From Deltaproteobacteria bacterium (GTDB lineage Bacteria > Desulfobacterota_E > Deferrimicrobia > Deferrimicrobiales > Deferrimicrobiaceae), in the NCBI GenBank assembly GCA_023489025.1, contig JAMDCN010000021.1, forward strand, positions 1 through 11,954: DNA of 11,954 nucleotides. The letters are read 5' to 3'. The notes under the pieces were generated by a model. The model was given only the letters and a program-made list of their open reading frames with translations, was not told the DNA's origin and did not search any database. Both the position numbers and the translations under genes were made by a program. Shown in pieces: positions 1-6,261 of the stretch (position 1 is its first letter; each line of letters starts with the position of its first letter).

Positions 1-1
1 C

Positions 2-571
2 GACGAGCCGACGAACCACCTCGACCAGGAGTCGGTGGACGCCTTCGTCGAGGCGGTCAACGCGTTCGAGGGGGCGGTGATCCTCGTCACGCACATCGAG
101 CGGGTCCTCTCCGCCCTGGCGACGAAGCTGGTCGTCTTCGACGGCGGGGCGGTCAAGGTGTTCGACGGCGGATACGGCGATTTTCTCGACCGCGTCGGCT
201 GGCAGGCGGAGGCGGCGGAGGAAGGAAAGGCCCGGCATTCCGGGTCACGGCCGCCGAAGGGACGCGATGCGCGGAGGGAGCGTGCCCGGATCGTGGCCCT
301 CCGGTCGAAGGAGATCGGCGCCTTGCGGAAAGCCGTCGAGGCGATCGAGGCGGAGATCCTGCTGCTGGAGAGCCGCCTGCCCGGGGAGGAGGAGGCGCTG
401 ATCGAGGCGTCGAGGAGGAACGACGGCGCCGCAGTCCGGACCCTGAAATCGACCACCTTCGCGGCCCGCATCCGGATCGAGGGGCTCTACCGGGAGATGG
501 TCGCGCTCGGCGAGCGGCTGCAGGAGAAGGAGCGGGCCTACGCTTCGGTCCTCGGGGAAGAGGGCGGGTGA
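2..571 (+). CDS. ABC-F family ATPase, C-terminal part (5' truncated)
   Basis: The window opens inside the second nucleotide-binding domain of a duplicated-ATPase ABC-F protein (soluble, ribosome-associated ATPases such as Uup, EttA and YdiF). The first visible codons spell DEPTNHLD, the Walker B/D-loop signature of this family, in frame from base 2. The H-loop follows (LVTHIERVLS), then the usual strand pair LVVFDGGAVKVFDGGYGDFL. From about visible residue 70 the chain is charged and helical (REKs and leucines, residues about 85-185), like the C-terminal coiled-coil extension of Uup/YdiF-type members. The stop is TGA at 569-571. Everything before the Walker B motif lies outside the window, so the exact subfamily and any role in translation or DNA maintenance cannot be decided. 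A GTG at 35 is internal and not the real start. Confidence 0.9.
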   Translation, partial: DEPTNHLDQESVDAFVEAVNAFEGAVILVTHIERVLSALATKLVVFDGGAVKVFDGGYGDFLDRVGWQAEAAEEGKARHSGSRPPKGRDARRERARIVALRSKEIGALRKAVEAIEAEILLLESRLPGEEEALIEASRRNDGAAVRTLKSTTFAARIRIEGLYREMVALGERLQEKERAYASVLGEEGG

Positions 572-645
572 GGTGTCGGACGCCACGGGCTCACATCATC
601 GGCTGCGTGATACGATACCTTCCAATCGATGCTTGCGGAGCGCCC

Positions 646-744
646 GTGAAACCTGACATCGATCAGATCGAAAAAGTAGTCGAGGCACTCGATGCGGCCG
701 GGGCGGATTGTCTAAGGGGGAGGGAAGAGGATGCCGTCGTTTGA
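646..744 (+). CDS. Possible 32-residue ORF upstream of and overlapping yajQ
   Basis: A GTG-started frame of 32 codons runs into the first codons of yajQ and stops at 742-744, overlapping it by 14 nt. It has a fair Shine-Dalgarno (GGAG at 637-640, five bases before GTG). The product would be acidic and helix-like (begins [15 protein letters not shown]) with one cysteine. I do not recognise it. The arrangement would allow translational coupling to yajQ. It could equally be chance reading through an untranslated leader, because the end of the frame (RGREEDAVV) is dictated by the yajQ Shine-Dalgarno and start. Confidence 0.25.
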   Translation: MKPDIDQIEKVVEALDAAGADCLRGREEDAVV

Positions 745-1216
745 CGTCGTATCGGTCGTGAATATGCAGGAGGTCGACAACGCGGTCAACCAGGCGGTCA
801 AGGAGATCGGCCAGCGGTACGACTTCAAGGGATCGAAGACCGAAGTCACGCTGGACAAGGACGGCATCAAGGTGCTGACCGACGACGAGTTCCGGCTCAA
901 GGCGGTCGTCGACGTCCTTCAGTCGAAGTTCGTGAAGCGGGGGGTCTCCCTCAAGGCCCTCCAGTACGGGAAGGTGGAGCCCGCCTCCGGGGGGCTCGTC
1001 CGCCAGATGATCGCCATCCAGCAGGGGATCTCCAAGGAGAAGGGGAGGGAGATCGTCGCGCTCGTCAAACAGACGAAGCGCAAGGTCCAGTCCCAGATCC
1101 AGGACGAGCAAGTCCGGGTGACCGGGAAGAACATCGACGACCTCCAGGAGGTCATCCAACTGCTGAAGGGGAAGGACCTCGGCGTGGAGATGCAGTTCGT
1201 CAATCTCCGCTCGTAG
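731..1216 (+). CDS. yajQ: YajQ family nucleotide/cyclic di-GMP-binding protein
   Basis: This 161-residue protein has the YajQ/UPF0234 family length and opening ([20 protein letters not shown]) and the conserved [12 protein letters not shown] block at about residues 28-39. Later landmarks are the central [21 protein letters not shown] segment and the closing [13 protein letters not shown] strand ending in QFVNLR. Family members fold as two linked ferredoxin-like domains. Some bind cyclic di-GMP and act with a transcription factor, while others are reported only as nucleotide- or tRNA-binding, so the role here is a family inference. A purine-rich Shine-Dalgarno (about 717-729) precedes the ATG. 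The gene converges with the sulfur operon: its last 17 bp (1200-1216) are shared with the 3' end of the opposite-strand PLP enzyme gene, leaving no room for a separate terminator. Confidence 0.93.
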   Translation: MPSFDVVSVVNMQEVDNAVNQAVKEIGQRYDFKGSKTEVTLDKDGIKVLTDDEFRLKAVVDVLQSKFVKRGVSLKALQYGKVEPASGGLVRQMIAIQQGISKEKGREIVALVKQTKRKVQSQIQDEQVRVTGKNIDDLQEVIQLLKGKDLGVEMQFVNLRS

Positions 1217-2372
1217 GACCCCCCGCTTTTCGCAAGGCCCGGGAGAGGTCGGCCTGCAGTTCCCCCCGGTTTTCGATTCCCACGGAGAGGCGGACCAGGG
1301 AGGGGGTGAGCCCGACCGCGGCCTGCTCTTCGAGGGGAATGTCCGCGTGGGTCATCGTCGAAGGATGCGTGATGAGCGATTCGACCCCGCCGAGGCTCTC
1401 CGCCAGAAGGATGATTTTCAACGCGCTCAGGAAGGCCGGGACCGCTTTCTCCCGCTTCAGGTCGAACGAGACGATCGAGCCGGCCCCCGAAGCCTGGGAG
1501 AAATGCATCTCTCTCCGGGGGTGGTCCGGCAGGCCCGGGTAATGGATTTTCCCGACGGCGGGGTGTCCCGACAGGAACCTTGCCAGGGCTTCGGCGTTCT
1601 CCTGGGCGCGCGTCACCCGGACGGACAGGGTCTTGATCCCCCGCAGGAGGAGCCAGCAGTCGAACGGGGAGGGGATCGCCCCGATCGCCTTCTGGGCGAA
1701 GGCGATCTTTTCGCCGATCGCCGCGTCCGTCGTGACGACCGCTCCGCCGATCAGGTCGTTGTGCCCTCCCAGGAACTTGGTGGCGCTGTGGACGACCACG
1801 TCGATCCCCAGGCCGAGCGGCCGCTGGAGCAGGGGAGACATGAAGGTGTTGTCCACGACGGTGAGGACCCCTTTTTCCCGGCCGATCCTCGCGGCCCCTT
1901 TCAGGTCGGCGATCTTCATCAGGGGATTCGTCGGCGTCTCGATGAACAGCGCCTTCGTCTTCCCCCGCATCTTTTTCCTCACGGCGATCGGATTACCCAT
2001 GTCCACGTAATCGAAGGAGAGGCCGTAGGGGCGCAGGAGCGTTTCGAACAGGCGGTACGTCCCGCCGTAGAGATCGTCGGAACAGAGAATGTGGTCTCCC
2101 GTCCGGAAGAGGGTCATCAAGGCGGAGATCGCCGCCATCCCGGAGGAAAAGGCGACGGCGCGGGAGCCCCCCTCGAGATCCGCGAGGGCCTTCTCCGCCG
2201 CCTGGCGCGTCGGGTTCTCTCCCCGCGAGTAGTCGAATCCCCGATGCTTCCCGAAGCGCTCGTAACGGTAGATGGCGGCCGTATAGATCGGCACGCTGAC
2301 GGCGCCGTACGCCTTGTCCGCCCCCACTCCCGCCTGCGCGGCGATCGTTTCGACCGTTCGATTCTTTTTCAA
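1200..2372 (-). CDS. Cys/Met-metabolism PLP enzyme (cystathionine gamma-synthase / gamma-lyase type)
   Basis: A full-length (390 aa) fold-type I trans-sulfuration enzyme. Landmarks: YSRGENPTR (residues 48-56, with the Tyr/Arg that reach PLP of the neighbouring subunit), SSGMAAISA (76-84), [11 protein letters not shown] with the stacking Tyr102, [12 protein letters not shown] (145-156), VVDNTF with Asp174 that pairs with the PLP nitrogen, [11 protein letters not shown] with the PLP Lys199, and the C-terminal [12 protein letters not shown] and RLSVGIE blocks. Members may be cystathionine gamma-synthase (MetB), gamma-lyase, beta-lyase (MetC) or O-acyl-homoserine sulfhydrylase, and sequence alone does not decide. 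Position as the last gene of a sulfide-to-cysteine operon favours making cystathionine or homocysteine for methionine. The start is TTG at 2370-2372 with a G-rich ribosome site just upstream, 28 nt after the tusA-like stop. The 3' end overlaps yajQ by 17 bp. Confidence 0.92.
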   Translation of the reverse strand: MKKNRTVETIAAQAGVGADKAYGAVSVPIYTAAIYRYERFGKHRGFDYSRGENPTRQAAEKALADLEGGSRAVAFSSGMAAISALMTLFRTGDHILCSDDLYGGTYRLFETLLRPYGLSFDYVDMGNPIAVRKKMRGKTKALFIETPTNPLMKIADLKGAARIGREKGVLTVVDNTFMSPLLQRPLGLGIDVVVHSATKFLGGHNDLIGGAVVTTDAAIGEKIAFAQKAIGAIPSPFDCWLLLRGIKTLSVRVTRAQENAEALARFLSGHPAVGKIHYPGLPDHPRREMHFSQASGAGSIVSFDLKREKAVPAFLSALKIILLAESLGGVESLITHPSTMTHADIPLEEQAAVGLTPSLVRLSVGIENRGELQADLSRALRKAGGPTSGD

Positions 2373-2400
2373 GGGGACCCCCGTATCCGTTTCCGGGACG

Positions 2401-2637
2401 TTACTTTGTCGCTCCAGAGGTTTTTTCCACTTCCAGGAGGAAGATCGTGCCTTCCCGCGACACGTTCGTCACGCGGTGCCCTTCGGTTTTCAGGGAGGAG
2501 ATCACGTTCTTCAGCGCCTCCTCTTTCAGGCGGACGGTGAGCGTCCCCAGCGGGGGGAGCCGTTGCACCCCCATCTTGACCTTCACGAACGTCATGGGGC
2601 AAACGTCCCCGGTGATGTCGAGCAGCGTCGTCGTCAT
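2401..2637 (-). CDS. TusA-like sulfur carrier protein (CPMT variant)
   Basis: A 78-residue protein of the TusA/SirA/YeeD fold. The family active-site Cys13 lies in DVCPMTFVKVK, followed by a helix and the GTLTVRL strand. In TusA proteins this cysteine carries a persulfide that is passed to partners. The canonical motif is CPxP; here the second proline is Thr16 (CPMT), as in TusA-like proteins found beside sulfur-assimilation genes, so tRNA thiolation should not be assumed. The start ATG (2635-2637) overlaps the stop of the sulfite reductase gene by 4 nt (ATGA), so translation is probably coupled. A longer frame running upstream to about 3732 is a shadow of the reductase gene. Inference: it carries sulfane sulfur or receives sulfide near the reductase. 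Confidence 0.88.
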   Translation of the reverse strand: MTTTLLDITGDVCPMTFVKVKMGVQRLPPLGTLTVRLKEEALKNVISSLKTEGHRVTNVSREGTIFLLEVEKTSGATK

Positions 2638-3509
2638 GGCAGCCCCGTCTTCTCCTTCACGCAGGTTTCCAGCGGGGGGAACCCGGTCCTTTGCAGCGTG
2701 TCCCCGAACCGCTCCCCCGGTTTCCCGTGCGCACGGAAGAAATCGAGGACGGCCGTGACCGACGCAACCGCGTCTTCCTGCGATCGCATGACTCCGAGGA
2801 TCCGCTTCCCGAGGGAGGGTCTCCTGCCGAACTTCCCGCCGGCGAAAAGCCGGTACCCCCGGCTCTTTTCCCGCATCCCGCCGGAGGGGCAGGAGGTGAC
2901 GCAGTCTCCGCACCCGATGCAGAGAGCCGGATCGATGACCAGCCTGCCGTCCCCCGCCGACAGCACGATCGCCTTGGTGGGGCATATGGCCTCGCAGATC
3001 CCGCAGAAGTTGCAGCAGGATTCCTCCCACCGCGGCTCGATCCACCCCTTGATCCCCGCGTCGTTTTCCTCGGCCTTCATGCAATTGTTGACGCACCCCG
3101 AGATGCCGACCTTGAACTTGTGCGGCACCGGTTTGCCGTAGAACTTCCGATCGATCTCCTCGGCCAGCGCCGGGGAATCGATCACCCCGGTTGGGCAAAC
3201 GCGGCATCCCTGGCACGCGGTCACGGTGCGGACCGTGGGGCCGCAGACCCCCACGCCGACGCCGGAGGGTGCGAGGAACTCCTTCAGCGCCGCGAGCGAG
3301 TTTTGGGGGACAAACGGGATCTCCACTCCCTGCCGACTGGTCAGGTGGACCTGCCCTCTTCCGTACCGGTCGGCCCCTTCCCGGATCGCCTGGAGCTGCG
3401 GCGTGGCGAGGCGTCCGCCCACCACGTGGAGACGGACCGAGAAGAGCCCGGCCTCCGCCTGGCGCATCATCCCGCCTTTTTTCAGCTCCTTGTAGCCGGC
3501 TTCGTTCAC
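2634..3509 (-). CDS. Small sirohaem/[4Fe-4S] sulfite reductase with two ferredoxin clusters
   Basis: A 291-residue nitrite/sulfite reductase-type protein. Residues 1-75 form the N-terminal half-domain with LTSRQGVEIPFV (56-67), the sirohaem-contacting segment. The catalytic cysteines are C99-x5-C105 (TACQGCRVCPTG) and C139-x3-C143 (GISGCVNNCMKA), which bind the [4Fe-4S] cluster bridged to sirohaem. Two ferredoxin motifs follow: C166xxC169xxC172xxxC176P and C197xxC200xxC203xxxC207P. The chain is about half the length of CysI or DsrA and resembles low-molecular-weight and AsrC-like reductases. Predicted reaction: six-electron reduction of sulfite to sulfide in the cytoplasm; nitrite is a possible alternative substrate. 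The start GTG (3507-3509) overlaps the preceding gene's stop (GTGA). An internal ATG at 3470 also has a purine-rich site but would remove conserved N-terminal residues. Sirohaem would come from the first gene of this operon. Confidence 0.9.
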   Translation of the reverse strand: MNEAGYKELKKGGMMRQAEAGLFSVRLHVVGGRLATPQLQAIREGADRYGRGQVHLTSRQGVEIPFVPQNSLAALKEFLAPSGVGVGVCGPTVRTVTACQGCRVCPTGVIDSPALAEEIDRKFYGKPVPHKFKVGISGCVNNCMKAEENDAGIKGWIEPRWEESCCNFCGICEAICPTKAIVLSAGDGRLVIDPALCIGCGDCVTSCPSGGMREKSRGYRLFAGGKFGRRPSLGKRILGVMRSQEDAVASVTAVLDFFRAHGKPGERFGDTLQRTGFPPLETCVKEKTGLP

Positions 3510-4480
3510 ACCGCGACCTCCACGGCCGGGATGCCGGAATCGGCCACGCGAAGAGCGTACTGGCTGGCATACTTGAAGGCGCTGTCGGGCGAAATGCACA
3601 CCGCCATGGCGTCCGCGGGAAGTCTCTCCTGCAACGCCGCCCAGACGATCGCGCCGGTGGAAGGACCGGCGAGGAGGCTCTCCTCGCGGGCCAGGCGAAT
3701 GGCGGTCTCGTAGGCGGGGGCGTCGGGGACACGCACCGTCTTGTCGATCAACGATTCGTCGAGGATCGAGGGTTTTTTGCTCTCCTCGAAGTTTTTCAGC
3801 CCCGACAGATGGTGCCCCTTTTCGGGTTCGATCGCGATGACGCGGACGTCCGGGTTCTTCTCTTTCAGGCACATCGCGACACCGGTGATCGTTCCGCACG
3901 TCCCGTACCCGGCGAAGAAGTGGGTGACTTTCCCTCCCGTCTGGTCCCAGATCTCCGCGCCGGTCGTCTCGTAATGGGCCCGCACGTTGTCCGGATTTTC
4001 GTACTGGTTCGGCATCACGTAGTGATCCTTCGTCGCCTCTCCGGTGACGAAGCTGCGTGCGAGCGCGATGGCGCCGTCCTTCGGGTGGTCGATCGGGCAC
4101 AGGTCGTCCGGCGTGGGCCAAACCTCCGCGCCGAGGAGCCGAAGCAGGATGATCTTCTCCTCGGGAGCCCCGGAGGGGATCGTGATCGTGCACGGGACGC
4201 CGAGAAGGTTGGAAAGCGCGACGAGGGCGATCCCCGTGTTGCCCGAGGTCGGTTCGACGATCTTCTTCCCCGAAAGCTTCCCGTTCCGCCGCAATCCCTC
4301 CAGGAGGTAACGCGCCGTGCGATCCTTGATCGATCCGAAGGGGTTCATCCATTCGAGCTTGGCGAAGATCTCCCCGCCGCCCGGTTGCGGCAACCGGTTG
4401 AGGCGAACCAGCGGCGTGGGGTTCTCGCGGCTTCCGATCAGTTGCGATATGTCGTCAAACACCCTGCGCGACAGGTTCAT
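3506..4480 (-). CDS. cysM: Cysteine synthase / CysM-CBS family PLP enzyme
   Basis: A 324-residue fold-type II PLP enzyme. Key parts: NPTPLVRLNRL (20-30), MNPFGSIKDR with the PLP Lys52, the EPTSGNTG substrate loop (76-83), the GYGTCGTITG phosphate-binding loop (191-200) and AGPSTGA with Ser274 near the pyridine nitrogen. The family condenses sulfide or thiosulfate with O-acetylserine or O-phosphoserine to give cysteine; cystathionine beta-synthase activity cannot be excluded from sequence. Immediately downstream is the sulfite reductase that would supply sulfide. The ATG at 4478-4480 is preceded by a strong Shine-Dalgarno (GAGGAG) and lies 26 nt inside the end of cysG. Frames reaching further upstream in the same phase lack homology and are cysG shadow. 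Acceptor choice (acetyl versus phosphoserine) is unknown. Confidence 0.9.
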   Translation of the reverse strand: MNLSRRVFDDISQLIGSRENPTPLVRLNRLPQPGGGEIFAKLEWMNPFGSIKDRTARYLLEGLRRNGKLSGKKIVEPTSGNTGIALVALSNLLGVPCTITIPSGAPEEKIILLRLLGAEVWPTPDDLCPIDHPKDGAIALARSFVTGEATKDHYVMPNQYENPDNVRAHYETTGAEIWDQTGGKVTHFFAGYGTCGTITGVAMCLKEKNPDVRVIAIEPEKGHHLSGLKNFEESKKPSILDESLIDKTVRVPDAPAYETAIRLAREESLLAGPSTGAIVWAALQERLPADAMAVCISPDSAFKYASQYALRVADSGIPAVEVAV

Positions 4481-5744
4481 CGGATATCTCCTCGGTGTTT
4501 TCGCATGGAAATAACGCGGCGGTGCGCCCCACGAAGAGGATCGCCGGGGAGCGGATACCCGAATCCAGGGCGATCCGGGACAGGCCGGACAGGATGCCGC
4601 GAACGACCCGCTGCTCCGGCCGGCTCCCGTTCTCCACGATGGCGAACGGGGTTTCCGGCGGGAACCCTGCACCCGCAAGTTCCCTTGCGATGGCCGCGAC
4701 CCGTCCGACACCCATGTAGATGGCGAGGGTCCCGTCCTTCGGCAGGAGGCTCCAGTCGACGGCGCTTCCCCCCTTTTCGTCGGCCTCGTGGCCGGCGATG
4801 AAGGTGACGGAAGAGGATCTGTCGCGGTGCGTCAACGGAACGGCCGCCGCCGCGGCGCAACCCATCGCGGCGGTGATCCCCGGGACGATCTCGAAGGGAA
4901 CCCCCTCGCTTGCGAGGTATTCCGCCTCCTCACCGCCGCGCCCGAATACGAGCGGGTCGCCGGACTTCAACCGGACAACCGATTTTCCTTCCCGCGCCAG
5001 GCGGACCATCGCCTCGTGAATCGCCTTCTGCTTCATCGCCGCCCCGTGGCCGGCGGTTCTTCCCCGCCGGGCGTAGCAGATCTTCGCCGCTTTTGCGGAC
5101 GCCAGGGACAGGATCTCCCCCGGGATCAGGTAGTCGTAAATGACGGCGTCCGCGCTACGCAGCAGTCCCAGCGCGCGCACGGTGAGCAGGTCGGGGTCGC
5201 CCGGCCCGGCGCCGACGATGTAGACCTTCCCCGGCCTCGCCGCGATCCGCTTCCGGCGTCGCCCCCTCTCCAGGCGGACCGAGATCTCCCCCCGGTGATC
5301 CTCGAGGAACTCCCGCAACGCTTTTGCCGCCCCAGGGTGCCTCCCCCCCGTGGAGATCGCCGCCGTGAATTCGGCTCCCCGGGCCACGGCGGGGAGGAGG
5401 AAGGTGCACTCCTCGGGAGAGTCCGCCACGTTGACGGGAATACGGCGCCGGCGGGCCTCGGCCGACACGGTGCGGTTCAGCGCCCGGTCGTGCGTGGCAA
5501 CGAAGACGAGTTCCGCCTTCCGCATCTGGTCGGGGTGGAACGCACCACGGAGGACCGTGAGATCCCCGCGTGCCGCCCGATCCTCCACGGCTGTGGAAAA
5601 CTCCTTTGCGACCACCGTGACCCGGGCCCCGGCGTCCAGCAGCGCATCGATCTTCCGTGCACCCACCGCGCCGGCGCCGACCACGAGGATGCGGGCGTTA
5701 CGGATGTCGTGAAAGACCGGCAGAAACCCTTTTGTCACGTCCAT
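4455..5744 (-). CDS. cysG: Sirohaem synthase: precorrin-2 dehydrogenase/ferrochelatase fused to uroporphyrinogen-III methyltransferase
   Basis: A two-domain protein of 429 aa. Residues about 5-165 are the NAD-dependent precorrin-2 oxidase/ferrochelatase, with the Rossmann loop VVGAGAVGARK (21-31), VNVADSPEECTF (104-115; Asp108 aligns with the catalytic Asp of CysG) and STGGRHPGAAK (131-141; Ser131 corresponds to the regulatory serine). Residues about 173-415 are the SAM-dependent C-methyltransferase: VYIVGAGPGDPDLLTVRA, LKSGDPLVFGRGGEE (259-273) and EIVPGITAA (285-293). Together they turn uroporphyrinogen III into sirohaem, the cofactor of the reductase two genes downstream. I prefer the ATG at 5744, preceded by GAAAGG and beginning just before FLPVFHDIRN, over an ATG at 5810 that would add 22 unconserved residues without a ribosome site. 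First gene of the operon, with promoter and operator candidates upstream. Confidence 0.92.
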   Translation of the reverse strand: MDVTKGFLPVFHDIRNARILVVGAGAVGARKIDALLDAGARVTVVAKEFSTAVEDRAARGDLTVLRGAFHPDQMRKAELVFVATHDRALNRTVSAEARRRRIPVNVADSPEECTFLLPAVARGAEFTAAISTGGRHPGAAKALREFLEDHRGEISVRLERGRRRKRIAARPGKVYIVGAGPGDPDLLTVRALGLLRSADAVIYDYLIPGEILSLASAKAAKICYARRGRTAGHGAAMKQKAIHEAMVRLAREGKSVVRLKSGDPLVFGRGGEEAEYLASEGVPFEIVPGITAAMGCAAAAAVPLTHRDRSSSVTFIAGHEADEKGGSAVDWSLLPKDGTLAIYMGVGRVAAIARELAGAGFPPETPFAIVENGSRPEQRVVRGILSGLSRIALDSGIRSPAILFVGRTAALFPCENTEEISDEPVAQGV

Positions 5745-5821
5745 CGGGAACCTTTCAGGGGGTGCATCCCGTGCCATCCTTCCAGCCTTCCCGTTCATAG
5801 GCATTCCCATTGGTTGATATA

Positions 5822-5845
5822 ATACCTATGGAAATAGTAGGGTAT
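5822..5845. promoter_or_regulatory. Inverted repeat ATACC-N14-GGTAT, candidate operator
   Basis: ATACC at 5822-5826 and GGTAT at 5841-5845 form a perfect 5-bp dyad. It covers the predicted -10 and start site of the sulfur operon, a position suited to repression. AT-rich dyads of this general kind are bound by Rrf2-family regulators (IscR, CymR), some of which control cysteine and Fe-S metabolism. The link to that family is inference. Confidence 0.4.
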
Positions 5846-5867
5846 AATTCCTGCCTTGTGAAGTCAA
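5839..5867 (-). promoter_or_regulatory. Putative sigma-70 promoter of the sulfur operon
   Basis: On the minus strand TTGACT (5862-5867) and TACCCT (5839-5844) are separated by 17 bp, a good -35/-10 pair in a locally AT-rich patch. Transcription would begin near 5832, giving a leader of about 85 nt before the preferred cysG start at 5744. Prediction from consensus only. Confidence 0.5.
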
Positions 5868-5899
5868 GGAGAATTTCCCTTCCGCAGGGCTATGGATGA

Positions 5900-5929
5900 A
5901 GAATAGTCTCTCCGGCTCGATAATATTCT
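5900..5929. promoter_or_regulatory. Tandem palindromes, enhancer site 1 for the sigma-54 activator
   Basis: Two 10-bp near-palindromes: AGAATAGTCT (5900-5909) and ATAATATTCT (5920-5929), 20 bp apart centre to centre. The first is identical to one of the pair at 8216-8247, and the second differs by one base from the other. They lie about 118 and 138 bp upstream of the start predicted from the sigma-54 promoter at 6017-6032, the usual place for enhancer-binding-protein sites. Confidence 0.6.
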
Positions 5930-5984
5930 CCGGTCTCCGCATTCAAAGGGGGGTTCCTCTCTGTTGGTGAGTACGTAACTTGCT

Positions 5985-6000
5985 GATATCATAGGATATC
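5985..6000. repeat. Duplicated GATATC hexamer
   Basis: GATATC occurs at 5985-5990 and 5995-6000, separated by ATAG, between the enhancer site and the sigma-54 promoter. Each copy is itself a palindrome. It could be a binding site for another regulator or simply chance. No IHF consensus is evident here. Confidence 0.25.
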
Positions 6001-6016
6001 CATCCATCCCTCGTAT

Positions 6017-6032
6017 CGGCACATCCGTTGCT
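6017..6032 (+). promoter_or_regulatory. Sigma-54 promoter of the lipoprotein-regulator operon
   Basis: CGGCAC-N5-TTGCT matches the sigma-54 consensus TGGCAC-N5-TTGCW with only the first T changed. GG (6018-6019) and GC (6030-6031) have the required 12-bp offset. Transcription would start near 6043, giving a leader of roughly 219 nt before the gene at 6262. Confidence 0.65.
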
Positions 6033-6043
6033 TATCCGTCCAC

Positions 6044-6100
6044 ATGAATCCGGACATCCTCTTCATCGACGATGACCGCCGGAGCGTGGAGTTGCGCTGA
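6044..6100 (+). pseudogene. Possible relic of a response-regulator N-terminus
   Basis: ATG at 6044 opens an 18-codon frame reading MNPDILFIDDDRRSVELR, then TGA. It resembles the first residues of the regulator encoded at 6807 (MTGRILFIDDDKAGREVAL): ILFIDDD is identical and a VxL follows at similar spacing. There is no ribosome site, and the predicted transcript begins at this ATG, so translation is unlikely. It may be a decayed duplicate of the regulator start, or coincidence. Confidence 0.3.
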
Positions 6101-6261
6101 TCGGCAGATCGGGTGTGGCAGACGCCCAAAGGTGAACGGCGCGTTCACCGTGATGCGGTTCGAACCGGTGAAGTGAATGGGAACGGGAACCGACGTGGCC
6201 ATGGAAAGCGCCGGGTCACGCTGGAGAAGAATGAAGGGCACGCGATAGGAAGGACCGCGCA

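Larger units (their letters stand above)
5811..6261. other. Divergent intergenic region (regulatory, no intact gene)
   Basis: This stretch of about 450 bp holds, in order, the sulfur-operon operator and promoter (reading left), the tandem palindromes, the GATATC pair and the sigma-54 promoter (reading right). From about 6043 it becomes a long untranslated leader. That leader contains an 18-codon frame (6044-6100) that resembles the start of a response regulator. No tRNA, terminator or other RNA structure was recognised. Confidence 0.6.

Noticed and set aside
2634..4352. A single 572-codon minus-strand frame joining antisense-like residues to the sulfite reductase
   Set aside because: Residues before the GTG at 3509 come from reading the cysteine synthase gene in the wrong frame; the GTGA overlap marks the true start.
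3191..5822. Long plus-strand frames opposite the cysteine synthase and cysG genes (3191-4801 and 4788-5822)
   Set aside because: Low-complexity Arg/Gly/Pro-rich translations typical of antisense frames in GC-rich DNA; the minus strand encodes complete, recognisable enzymes.
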